A stretch of 7,855 nt of DNA from AWTP1-13 sp035550075 (GCA_035550075.1 DASZQG010000203.1:1-7855), one strand, 5' to 3'; shown: positions 1 to 6,139, counted from the stretch's first letter. The notes: a model not told the origin generated them from the letters alone. Made by a program: numbers and translations.

Positions 1-10
1 CTGGATCGAA

Positions 11-898
11 ATGAACGATGAGAAAGCCAAGCTGGACGTTCTGGCCCGCATTGCCGCGGCGCTTGAGCGGCTGGCACCCGCAGGACCATCCCGGACCGAC
101 TTCTCCGCCGCCGAGGCCTTCGTGTGGCAGGCGTCCCCCGAGGCCCTGCTGCCCGTCCGCCACATCAACCGCCAGCCGCTGTCGTTGCTGCACGGCATCT
201 CAAGGGCCAGCGAGCAGCTTCTCGACAACACGCGCCGCTTCGCCACCAGCCTCCCCGCCAACAACGCCCTGCTGTGGGGCGCGCGCGGCATGGGCAAGTC
301 CTCCCTCGTCAAGGCAGCGCACGCCCAGGTGCGTCGCGAGCTCGGCCTTGGCAAGGCCAAGGGAAAGCCCGACCTGAAGCTGATCGAGATTCATCGCGAG
401 GACATCGCCTCGCTGCCCTCCTGCCTCGCCAGCCTGCGCGCCGCCTCCGACCGCTTCATCGTGTTCTGCGACGACCTCTCCTTCGACAAGGATGATACCT
501 CCTACAAGTCGCTCAAGGCGGTTCTCGAAGGCGGCATCGAGGGACGGCCGGAGAACGTGGTGTTCTATGCGACCTCCAACCGCCGCCACCTGATGCCGCG
601 CGACATGATGGAGAACGAGCGCTCCACCGCCATCAACCCTTCCGAGGCAGTGGAGGAAAAGGTGTCGCTGTCGGACCGGTTCGGCCTGTGGCTCGGCTTC
701 CACAACGCGACGCAGGATGAATACCTGGCGATGGTGCGCGGCTACGCCGCCCACCACCGGCTCAAGATCAAGGATGCGGATCTCGTGCGCGAGGCGCTCG
801 AGTGGTCGATCACACGCGGCGCCCGCTCGGGCCGCGTGGCCTGGCAGTTCATCCAGGATCTCGCGGGCCGCCTCGGCCAGCGCCTGCACACCGAGTAG
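11..898 (+). CDS. DUF815-family AAA ATPase
   Basis: This 295-residue protein looks like a soluble cytoplasmic P-loop ATPase of the DUF815 family, a AAA-related group with no settled role. A Walker A motif GARGMGKSS lies at residues 90-98 (K96, S97), and a Walker B strand FIVFCDD at 149-155 ends in D154/D155. A sensor-1-like ATSN ends at N190, a candidate arginine finger is R223 in SDRFG, and a sensor-2-like SGR has R275. The N-terminal ~30 residues are charged and helical (LARIAAALERLAP), as is typical for this family. The ATG at 11 has a weak GGA just upstream; the frame is open to the left edge, so a slightly earlier start cannot be excluded, but the length fits the family. It converges on the NlpD-like gene. 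From memory, this gene often sits between an M23 lipoprotein gene and yajC-secD-secF; the left neighbour is not visible here. Confidence 0.9.
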   Translation: MNDEKAKLDVLARIAAALERLAPAGPSRTDFSAAEAFVWQASPEALLPVRHINRQPLSLLHGISRASEQLLDNTRRFATSLPANNALLWGARGMGKSSLVKAAHAQVRRELGLGKAKGKPDLKLIEIHREDIASLPSCLASLRAASDRFIVFCDDLSFDKDDTSYKSLKAVLEGGIEGRPENVVFYATSNRRHLMPRDMMENERSTAINPSEAVEEKVSLSDRFGLWLGFHNATQDEYLAMVRGYAAHHRLKIKDADLVREALEWSITRGARSGRVAWQFIQDLAGRLGQRLHTE

Positions 899-900
899 GA

Positions 901-928
901 GCCGCGCGACGCAAGCGCGTGGCGCCGC
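901..928. terminator. Imperfect hairpin between convergent stop codons, possible bidirectional terminator
   Basis: Bases 901-912 pair with 917-928 around a four-base loop (913-916). Ten of twelve positions are Watson-Crick pairs, with mismatches at 903/926 and 908/921. The hairpin fills the 31-base gap between the stop of the DUF815 gene (896-898) and the stop of the NlpD-like gene (930-932). There is no T-tract on either side, so it is not a canonical intrinsic terminator. GC-rich DNA gives chance stems easily; the exact placement is the main argument for function. Confidence 0.4.
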
Positions 929-929
929 G

Positions 930-2378
930 CTACTTCTCCATGTGCGGCAGCGGATCGACCGGCTTGGAGCCCTGCCGCAGCTCGAAGTGAAGTTGCGGCT
1001 GATCGACCGAGCCGGTCTTCCCGGCCGTGGCAATCACCTGACCGCGCTGCACGACGTCATTGCGCTTCACCAGCATCTTCTCGTTGTGCGCGTAGGCCGT
1101 TACCCAACCGTTGGGATGGCGGATGAGGATCAGGTTGCCGTAGCCCGGCAGCCCGTCGCCTGCATAGGCGACGCTTCCGCTTTCGGCGGCGTGCACTTCC
1201 GTGCCCTGCGGCACTGCCAGGTTGATGCCGTCGTTCTGGCCGCCGTCCGGCCGCCTGCCGAAGGCGGCGATGATGCGCCCACGCGCCGGCCACCGGAAGC
1301 GCATTGCGCCACCGGACGCGGCATGTGCGGGCCCGGCCGCGTCGTTGGCGACGTCGGTGCGCGCGGCCACCTTCTGCGTCGGCCCGTTGAGGATGGTGGG
1401 CGCCAGCGCGCCCGGATTGGGCGGGGGCGGCGCGGCGTCCGCGGTGCGGTTCGGCACCTGCAGGACGAGGCCGGCGCGTACCTTGGTTGGATCGTCAATA
1501 TTGTTGACGCGCTGTAACTCAGCGAGCGTCACGCCGTACTGGCGCGCGATGCCGTAAAGGGAATCCCCGTTGCGCAGCGTGTAGCGGCCCTCCCACCCCG
1601 GCACCGAGGTTTCGGCCGACGCCACCGGGGGGGCGGCAGGCTGCGCCCGCGGCAACGGCGCCGCCGTCGGCGGCGGGGTATAGGCGGCAACCGCGGGCGC
1701 CGCCTTGCGCTCCGGCACGTGCCGGCGCGCCATCGATCTGTGCGAGGACGAAGGCGGCAGCACCAGCGTCTGGCCGGGCCGTATCGAGCCGCCGCTTTCC
1801 AGGCCGTTGCGGTCCATCAGCTCGGCGATCGACACGTGGTAGCGCTGGGCGATGCCGTAGAGAGAATCGCCCTCCTGCACCTGGATGGTGCGGTCGCCGG
1901 AGGCAGCCACGGCCGGCGGCGTGGTGTTGCCAGAAATCGGCGTGCCCCTCGGGCTCACGGTCCAGTGGCCGGCGCCGCCGCCGCTCGACTCCGCGGCCGG
2001 GACGTACGGGCGCGGTGCGGGCTGGCTGTAGGAAGGCGCTGGCGAGCCATACGGCGCCTGTGACGGCTGTTGTGCATAGGCCGTCGGGCCGGGCGCGTAG
2101 GAGGATTGCGAGTAGGACGGCGGCGTGTAGGGCGCCGGCGGCGGTGCGTAGGGCGGCGGCGTGTACGAGGCCGAGCCGCCGGCATCGTAACTGGAGCGCC
2201 CGATCGGCTCGGGCGGCGTCGGCAGCGACGATGTTTCGCCGGTAAGGTTGAAGGTGGGAAAATTGAACCGCGTCACATCGGAGCTGCAGCCGGCGGCGGT
2301 AACCGCGAGCGACACGATGGCAGCCCGCACGACGCCGGCACGGGCGGTCCGGCAACGCCGGTTAAGCTTGATGAACAT
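930..2378 (-). CDS. NlpD/DipM-like lipoprotein with two LysM domains and a degenerate M23 (LytM) domain
   Basis: This 482-residue envelope protein starts with a lipoprotein signal peptide: basic RRCRTAR, a hydrophobic stretch, then TAAGC with the lipidated Cys at residue 31. Ser at +2 predicts outer-membrane sorting. A Pro/Tyr/Ser-rich linker covers roughly residues 70-127. LysM domains lie at about 163-208 and 265-309, both containing GDSLYGIA. The M23 domain spans about 361-481. Its zinc-site motifs are degraded: the HxGxD-like stretch reads NDGIN (382-386), and the HxH motif reads QLH (462-464), leaving H464 and H431. That pattern matches E. coli NlpD and Caulobacter DipM, which activate amidases rather than cutting peptidoglycan themselves, so I infer a septal amidase activator. 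The ATG at 2378 is preferred over the in-frame ATG at 2405 because GAGG sits about 9 bases upstream and it begins directly with the signal peptide. It lies downstream of surE on the same strand, probably with its own promoter. Confidence 0.9.
   Translation of the reverse strand: MFIKLNRRCRTARAGVVRAAIVSLAVTAAGCSSDVTRFNFPTFNLTGETSSLPTPPEPIGRSSYDAGGSASYTPPPYAPPPAPYTPPSYSQSSYAPGPTAYAQQPSQAPYGSPAPSYSQPAPRPYVPAAESSGGGAGHWTVSPRGTPISGNTTPPAVAASGDRTIQVQEGDSLYGIAQRYHVSIAELMDRNGLESGGSIRPGQTLVLPPSSSHRSMARRHVPERKAAPAVAAYTPPPTAAPLPRAQPAAPPVASAETSVPGWEGRYTLRNGDSLYGIARQYGVTLAELQRVNNIDDPTKVRAGLVLQVPNRTADAAPPPPNPGALAPTILNGPTQKVAARTDVANDAAGPAHAASGGAMRFRWPARGRIIAAFGRRPDGGQNDGINLAVPQGTEVHAAESGSVAYAGDGLPGYGNLILIRHPNGWVTAYAHNEKMLVKRNDVVQRGQVIATAGKTGSVDQPQLHFELRQGSKPVDPLPHMEK
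1998..2165 (-). repeat. Pro/Tyr/Ser-rich low-complexity coding tract in the NlpD-like gene
   Basis: About 56 codons between the lipobox and the first LysM domain encode loosely repeated units such as YTPPPYAPPP, APYTPPSYS and QAPYGSPAPSYS. At DNA level this gives recurring GGCGGCGT / GTAGG-type words. It is probably a flexible spacer that carries the LysM and M23 domains away from the outer membrane. Such tracts change length easily between strains. Confidence 0.6.
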
Positions 2379-2402
2379 GGGACGCACCTCACACTCCCAC
2401 TT

Positions 2403-2417
2403 CATTAAGCCTTAATG
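2403..2417. promoter_or_regulatory. 15-base perfect inverted repeat CATTAAG-C-CTTAATG
   Basis: Arms 2403-2409 and 2411-2417 are exact reverse complements around base 2410. Each arm carries a TTAA. The repeat lies 25-39 bases before the preferred ATG (2378) of the NlpD-like gene and two bases from the CtrA-type motif at 2420-2434. AT-rich symmetry in this high-GC setting suggests a regulator site or part of the core promoter. The function is inferred. Confidence 0.45.
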
Positions 2418-2419
2418 CG

Positions 2420-2434
2420 TTAAGAGGGCGTTAA
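2420..2434 (-). promoter_or_regulatory. Candidate CtrA-binding site, TTAA-N7-TTAA
   Basis: TTAA at 2420-2423 and TTAA at 2431-2434 are separated by exactly seven bases. On the minus strand the site reads TTAACGCCCTCTTAAC, which fits the alphaproteobacterial CtrA consensus TTAA-N7-TTAA(C). It is centred about 49 bases upstream of the preferred start of the NlpD-like gene, a suitable place for promoter control. Two further TTAA words (2405, 2412) lie just downstream and another (2362) lies inside the gene. I saw no other TTAA in the window by eye. CtrA itself is not in the window, so the assignment is by motif only. Confidence 0.5.
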
Positions 2435-2587
2435 TGAGCGTGGGACCCCGCGCCGGCGATTCGGGTGCGCACGCACACGCACGATCCTTCGCCGGACAAC
2501 GCGCAGCACAGCAGAAAATTGTGGGACCCTGACGGCGGCGGTTTGGCAGGACGACGGCTGATGAATTGTATCGCCGCCCAATCCGAT
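2435..2587. other. Non-coding remainder of the surE-nlpD gap
   Basis: This stretch between surE and the TTAA cluster shows no convincing gene on either strand. It holds a 19-base perfectly alternating purine-pyrimidine run (2465-2483) and two copies of GTGGGACCC (2440-2448 and 2521-2529) that may be chance. No hairpin with a T-tract follows the surE stop codon, so read-through from surE into the NlpD-like gene is possible. The pcm gene often found here is absent. Confidence 0.4.
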
Positions 2588-3355
2588 TTAGCGTTGTAGT
2601 GCCACCTCGATCGCCTCGCTCAATCCTTTGTGCGTGAGGTCGAGATACAGCGGCGTTACCGAGATATAGCCCGAATACACCGCCCACAGGTCGGTGCCTT
2701 CCTTCGATGCAGAGCGCCGCCGTTCAAACGCGAGCCAGTAGTAGGGATTGCCCCAGGTATCGTGGCGCTTGTCGATCTGAAGCAGCCCGGGATCGCGCCG
2801 GCCTTGCGTGGTCACAACAGTCCCGGCCACGTCGCTGGGCTCGCAGTCAGGAAAATTGATGTTCATCAGGCTCGGCGGCGCCCAGTCGACGGCGAGCAGC
2901 GTGCGGATCAGGCGCGGCCCGTGCGCCAGCGCCGTCTGCCAGCGGATACCCCGGTGGCTCTTGTCCAGCCCCAGCGCCTGCGACAGCGCCATCGAGCGGA
3001 TGCCGAGAATGGTGCCTTCGAACGCGCCAGCGATGGTGCCGGAATAGGTCACGTCCTCGGCCATGTTGCCACCGCGGTTGACCCCCGACAGCACCAGGTC
3101 GGGCACCTTGTCCTTCAGCACGTGCCGCACGCCCATGATCACGCAGTCGGTCGGCGTGCCCCGCACGGCAAACGCGCGCTCGTCGATCTCGCGCATGCGC
3201 AGCGGCTCGTGCAGCGACAGCGAGTGGCTGGCGCCGGACTGGTTGGTCTCGGGTGCCACCACCCAGACGTCCTTGGAAAGCTCGCCGGCGATCTGGCGCA
3301 GGGCGTGCAGGCCGGGAGAATCGATCCCGTCGTCGTTGGTTACAAGGATGCGCAT
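2588..3355 (-). CDS. surE: 5'/3'-nucleotidase SurE
   Basis: This 255-residue protein is SurE, a metal-dependent phosphatase of nucleoside 5'- and 3'-monophosphates (and short polyphosphate in some species), tied to stationary-phase survival. It begins with the family signature MRILVTNDDGIDSPG, whose D8 and D9 bind the metal. The other expected ligands are present: S40 in NQSGASHS and N93 in LSGVNRGGN. The VTYSGTIAGA and INFP motifs are also as expected, and the length matches the family. The ATG at 3355 is chosen because SurE proteins normally start at MRI; a GTG at 3364 is in frame but has no better ribosome site. Neither candidate has a clear Shine-Dalgarno. It lies upstream of the NlpD-like gene on the same strand and is divergent from grxC across 134 bases. 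Confidence 0.95.
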   Translation of the reverse strand: MRILVTNDDGIDSPGLHALRQIAGELSKDVWVVAPETNQSGASHSLSLHEPLRMREIDERAFAVRGTPTDCVIMGVRHVLKDKVPDLVLSGVNRGGNMAEDVTYSGTIAGAFEGTILGIRSMALSQALGLDKSHRGIRWQTALAHGPRLIRTLLAVDWAPPSLMNINFPDCEPSDVAGTVVTTQGRRDPGLLQIDKRHDTWGNPYYWLAFERRRSASKEGTDLWAVYSGYISVTPLYLDLTHKGLSEAIEVALQR

Positions 3356-3489
3356 GGCCGGCACTGTACTGTGCGCCGCCGCTTATGCAACGTGTCACAG
3401 GGCGCCGGTGACGATTCGCACCGCCTCATGACAGGCATGCGAAACCGCCTCTTCTCCGGCACCCGAGCGGTTCCCACATCGGTCGCGCC

Positions 3490-3747
3490 ATGACCAGGGT
3501 TGTTATCTATACCACGCAATACTGCGGCTATTGCCGCATGGCCAAGCGCCTGCTCGAGCACAAGGGCGTCGCCTACGAGGAGATCGACGTCACCGGTGAC
3601 TGGGCCGCGCGCGACCGTCTGATCGAGAAGGCGGGCGGCCGCATGACCGTGCCGCAGGTGTGGATCGGCGACCGCCATGTCGGCGGCTTCGACGAGCTCT
3701 ACGCGCTGGAACGCGCCGGCAAGCTGGATGAGCTGCTCGCCGCCTGA
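3490..3747 (+). CDS. grxC: Glutaredoxin 3 (GrxC-type)
   Basis: This 85-residue single-domain protein has the thioredoxin fold of a dithiol glutaredoxin. It reduces protein disulfides and glutathione mixed disulfides in the cytoplasm, using glutathione. The active site is CGYC at residues 12-15; the more usual CPYC has Pro in place of Gly13. The cis-proline motif TVP is at 53-55 and the glutathione-binding GGFD at 65-68. Length and motif order are exactly those of GrxC proteins. No strong Shine-Dalgarno precedes the ATG, but no other start fits the fold. Its 3' end overlaps the end of the opposite-strand membrane protein gene by 49 bases. A CGFS monothiol type is excluded by the second cysteine. 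Confidence 0.93.
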   Translation: MTRVVIYTTQYCGYCRMAKRLLEHKGVAYEEIDVTGDWAARDRLIEKAGGRMTVPQVWIGDRHVGGFDELYALERAGKLDELLAA

Positions 3748-4421
3748 GGCGGGCGCGAGAAGCGCCACGGGATGCCGCGCGTGCTTCCAAACCACAACCG
3801 GATGCCGAGCGAGGCGGCCGTCGTGCCGAGCTGGGTCACCAGCAGCAGCTCATCGCCCGCCGCCGGATCGACCAGCGCGCGCCAGATCACAGCCAGAACC
3901 GTGCCGTGCACGGCGTTGAACAGGCCCGCGACGGCATTGAGATGCCACGCCAGCCACCAGCGTGGATGAGGCTCCGCCCGCATCCAGGCGAAGCACAGCA
4001 TGGCACCGCCGTAGACGAGGCCCACCCACGAGAAGACCGCGGTCAGCGCTCTGCCAGTCGCGATCCCCGCCCCCAGCACCACCAACCCAAGCAGGAAGAT
4101 CGCCGCGCCCATCACCTTGAAATGCGTGCCGCGGAACCGCTCCACGTCGCCCTTCCAGCGGATCGCGGTCCAGCCCAGCATCGCCACCGTGCCCGCGCAC
4201 AGCGTGAGATAGATGAACTGAATCAGAAGCGCCGGCTCGTAGGGCTTTAGCAGCAGTACCGGCCCCACCGAGGCCACCACCACCATCAGTGCGATGAAGA
4301 ACCCCTTACCCCACGCGCGATGCCACGGACTGCCCTTCACAGCCAGCAGCGCGCCCCAGTAGAGCAGCACTGCCACCGAGCCGATGGCCATGTGGATCGC
4401 GATCGAAGGCGCATGGGGCAT
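3699..4421 (-). CDS. Seven-helix membrane protein, DUF2306-like
   Basis: This 240-residue inner-membrane protein has about seven hydrophobic helices (near residues 9-28, 40-58, 64-86, 103-122, 127-147, 159-181 and 191-212). The opening pattern H-x-x-x-G, then VKGSPWHRAWG, resembles DUF2306-type membrane proteins, whose role is unknown. Conserved-looking histidines are H10, H34, H100, H160 and H172; haem or metal binding is possible but only inferred. The ATG at 4421 has a good GGGGAG eight bases upstream. The last ~20 residues are low complexity (SSSSSLPARSSA) and are encoded antisense to the 3' end of grxC. The gene is divergent from the TetR gene, with a palindrome between them, so it is a likely target of that regulator. 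Confidence 0.8.
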   Translation of the reverse strand: MPHAPSIAIHMAIGSVAVLLYWGALLAVKGSPWHRAWGKGFFIALMVVVASVGPVLLLKPYEPALLIQFIYLTLCAGTVAMLGWTAIRWKGDVERFRGTHFKVMGAAIFLLGLVVLGAGIATGRALTAVFSWVGLVYGGAMLCFAWMRAEPHPRWWLAWHLNAVAGLFNAVHGTVLAVIWRALVDPAAGDELLLVTQLGTTAASLGIRLWFGSTRGIPWRFSRPPQAASSSSSLPARSSA

Positions 4422-4441
4422 GGCGCAAACTCCCCAACAGG

Positions 4442-4470
4442 TTTATGCGTGTAAAGTAGACATCTATTTT
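4442..4470 (+). promoter_or_regulatory. Candidate sigma70 promoter of the TetR gene
   Basis: TTTATG (4442-4447) and TATTTT (4465-4470) are separated by 17 bases, a fair -35/-10 pair in unusually AT-rich DNA for this window. Transcription would begin near 4477. That leaves only a few bases before a GTG at 4482 and falls after the GTG at 4473, so the mRNA would be leaderless or nearly so. On the other strand, TTTACA with a 17-base spacer and TACTTT could serve the membrane protein gene, but this is weaker. Confidence 0.4.
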
Positions 4471-4472
4471 AC
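4451..4472. promoter_or_regulatory. 22-base palindromic operator, probable TetR-family site
   Basis: GTAAAGTAGA (4451-4460) and TCTATTTTAC (4463-4472) are reverse complements at nine of ten positions around a two-base centre. It overlaps the spacer and -10 of the candidate promoter and lies in the divergent gap beside the regulator gene, the usual position for an autoregulating TetR-family dimer site. A direct repeat GTGTAAAGT (4449-4457 and 4475-4483) spans its left half and recurs just to its right, perhaps a second half-site. Binding is inferred from symmetry and position. Confidence 0.6.
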
Positions 4473-5096
4473 GTGTGTAAAGTGAAAACCACCCAGATCA
4501 GCGAAGACACCCGGGTCGCCATCCTGGATGCGGCCTGGGACCTGATAGCCGCCAGCGGCCGTCTCGACGTCGGCCAGGCCGAGATCGCTGCCAAGGCGGG
4601 CGTCAGCCGCCAGACCATCTATCTGGCGTTCGGCAACCGTGCCGGCCTGCTGATGGCCATGCTGCGCAACAAGGACGCCAAGACCCGCCACGTCGCGCGG
4701 CTGACCGAGATCGCGGGCCGCAGCAGCGTTCGCCCGGAGACCTTTCTGGCCTATGTCGAAACGTGGCTCGACTACTTGCCGCATATCTATCCGGTCGGCA
4801 TCCAGGTCGATGCGGCGGCCCTCAACGACCGCGAGGCGGCCGCCGCCTGGGACGACCGCATGAAGGCCCTGCTGCACGGCATGAAGGTCTTGCTCAACGC
4901 GCTCGAGGCGGCGGGTGCGCTCGCGGAGGGCTACAGCGCCGCCCACGCCGCCGACGTGGTCTGGAGCCTCATTCACCCGTCGGCCTGGCGGCTGCTCGTG
5001 ATCGAACGCGGCTGGAGGCCCGGCGATTTCCGCAAGGATCGCCTGCGCAGCATCCAGCAGTTGCTGCTGCGCAAGCCGGCTCGCCGCAAGACGTGA
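4473..5096 (+). CDS. TetR-family transcriptional regulator
   Basis: This protein of about 207 residues has a TetR-type N-terminal DNA-binding domain at roughly residues 13-62: ILDAAWDLIAASG, then the helix-turn-helix with EIAAKAGVSRQTIYLAF and GNRAGLL. The rest is an all-helical ligand/dimer domain without a recognisable ligand class. The start is uncertain: GTG at 4473 gives the longest form, but it abuts the palindrome and would precede the predicted transcription start. GTG at 4482 (MKTTQISEDTR) fits the promoter better, giving 204 residues. No ATG occurs before the domain. It is divergent from the DUF2306-like gene and probably represses itself and that gene. It converges on the hydrolase gene with six bases between stop codons, so control of the hydrolase would need another site. 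Confidence 0.88.
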   Translation: MCKVKTTQISEDTRVAILDAAWDLIAASGRLDVGQAEIAAKAGVSRQTIYLAFGNRAGLLMAMLRNKDAKTRHVARLTEIAGRSSVRPETFLAYVETWLDYLPHIYPVGIQVDAAALNDREAAAAWDDRMKALLHGMKVLLNALEAAGALAEGYSAAHAADVVWSLIHPSAWRLLVIERGWRPGDFRKDRLRSIQQLLLRKPARRKT

Positions 5097-5102
5097 GCGT
5101 TC

Positions 5103-5951
5103 TCAGGCCTTCGGCAGGTGCGCGTCCAGCCAAGCCGTGATGTCGGCCATCACCTGCTCCCTGCCGAGGTCGTTGAGGAGATCGTGGTAGTGGCCCTCAT
5201 AGAGCTTCAGCGTTTTGTCCCTGGAGGGCGCCGTGTCGTAGAACTGCTGGCTGCCGCTAGGCTTGGTCGCCTTGTCGGCGGTGCCATGGAGGATCAGCAG
5301 CGGCAGCGTGAAGCTCTTGAACTCGCCTTTCAGGCGCTCATCGGCACGGGCCAGTTCCGCAATCGTCTTGGTCGGCTGCGTCTCGTGCGCGATCAGCGGA
5401 TCCTCGTTCATCGCCTTGACCACCGCAGGATCGCGCGAGAAATCCTCGTTCTTCAGCCGGAGCACGTGCGCGTGCGGCACCAGGTGGCTGAGCCCCTTCA
5501 GCGCAGCGATGGCGAAGTCGGGCGCCGGCACCTGGAAGGCAAAGCTCTCGCAGATCAGGCCCGCCAGCTCGCCCTGGTGCTCCGCCGTATAGAGGCATGA
5601 CACCACGCCGCCGGCGCTGTGGCCGAGCAGGAATACGGGCAGCCCCGCCTCGCGCGACTTCACCGTGACCATCATGGTGGCGACGTCACTGACATAGTCG
5701 CCGATCTTGTCGACGTAGAACCGCTCACCGTCTGATTTGCCCCGGCCCCGCAGATCGATGGCATAGGCCGCAAGTCCTTTGTCGGCGAGCCGCTCGCCCG
5801 CCCAGGCGTAGTATCCGCCGTGTGAATTGAAGCCGGGGACCATGGCGACGACGCCGCGCGGCTTGCCGGCGGGGTGCCACGAGCGTAGATGCAGGGTGAG
5901 CCCGTCGGAACCCTTGATGCCCTCTTCCTTCATCGCCTGTGCTTGTGCCAA
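5103..5951 (-). CDS. Alpha/beta hydrolase, monoacylglycerol lipase/lysophospholipase-like
   Basis: This 282-residue serine hydrolase has the alpha/beta-hydrolase fold of the Hydrolase_4 (monoacylglycerol lipase) group. The oxyanion region is VPGFNSHGGYY, followed by DLRGRGKSDG. The nucleophile elbow GHSAGG carries S112, the acid is probably D226 in LHGTADK, and the base is H256 in YEGHYHDLLND. No signal peptide is seen, so it is probably cytoplasmic. The substrate is likely a monoacylglycerol or other small ester, inferred from the family. The start is taken as TTG at 5951 because AGGAG (5960-5964) sits eight bases upstream; the first ATG (5933) is 26 bases from that site and has no good one of its own. 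The same frame stays open up to 6137, but that part is unlike the family. It converges on the TetR gene. Confidence 0.88.
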   Translation of the reverse strand: MAQAQAMKEEGIKGSDGLTLHLRSWHPAGKPRGVVAMVPGFNSHGGYYAWAGERLADKGLAAYAIDLRGRGKSDGERFYVDKIGDYVSDVATMMVTVKSREAGLPVFLLGHSAGGVVSCLYTAEHQGELAGLICESFAFQVPAPDFAIAALKGLSHLVPHAHVLRLKNEDFSRDPAVVKAMNEDPLIAHETQPTKTIAELARADERLKGEFKSFTLPLLILHGTADKATKPSGSQQFYDTAPSRDKTLKLYEGHYHDLLNDLGREQVMADITAWLDAHLPKA

Positions 5952-5959
5952 CGGGATCT

Positions 5960-5964
5960 CTCCT
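5960..5964 (-). promoter_or_regulatory. Shine-Dalgarno AGGAG deciding a TTG start
   Basis: Within AGAGGAGA on the minus strand, this is one of the clearest ribosome-binding sites in the window. Its eight-base spacing to the TTG at 5949-5951 is near optimal, while the downstream ATG at 5931-5933 is too far. It supports a start that adds six residues (reading MAQAQA) before the first ATG-encoded Met. Confidence 0.6.
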
Positions 5965-6139
5965 CTACGCAGCAGCAGCCTGTGCTCGGCGGGCCTGCCA
6001 AGCGCAAAAATCGACCTGTGCAGACACCGCCCGTGTGGGCATTCCGGGACCCTATCTTCCGCTCCGCGCCGAGTCACTTCTGACGTTCCTCGGCTCCAGC
6101 CCAGACTAGCGGACGCAAGCTGACCGGACTGTGACACCG

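Noticed and set aside
200..1033. 277-codon minus-strand open frame opposite the DUF815 ATPase gene
   Set aside because: It mirrors a gene with strong Walker motifs, and the translation is Arg/Gly/Ala-biased without any motif, as expected of an antisense shadow in high-GC DNA.
717..1517. 266-codon plus-strand open frame across the ATPase end and opposite the lipoprotein gene
   Set aside because: It straddles two well-supported genes and has shadow-type composition; no domain seen.
1519..2355. 278-codon minus-strand open frame in another frame of the lipoprotein gene
   Set aside because: Arg/Ala-rich translation that mirrors the true frame with its signal peptide and LysM domains.
2440..2529. 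Two copies of GTGGGACCC, considered as an attachment site or repeat pair
   Set aside because: Only nine bases, no integrase or element between them, and likely by chance at this base composition.
2412..2687. 91-codon minus-strand open frame spanning the end of surE and the gap
   Set aside because: It overlaps the conserved 3' end of surE in a different frame, has no ribosome site and no recognisable motif.
2630..3493. 287-codon plus-strand open frame opposite surE
   Set aside because: Antisense shadow; His/Arg/Gly-rich and without family features, while surE on the other strand is unmistakable.
5094..5105. TGAG-CGTT-CTCA hairpin between the convergent TetR and hydrolase stop codons
   Set aside because: Only four pairs, made of the two stop codons themselves and one more base each; too weak to call a terminator.
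5952..6137. N-terminal extension of the hydrolase up to 6137
   Set aside because: The added residues are Arg/Gly/Ser-rich, do not resemble a signal peptide, and lie upstream of the strong ribosome site that points to 5951.
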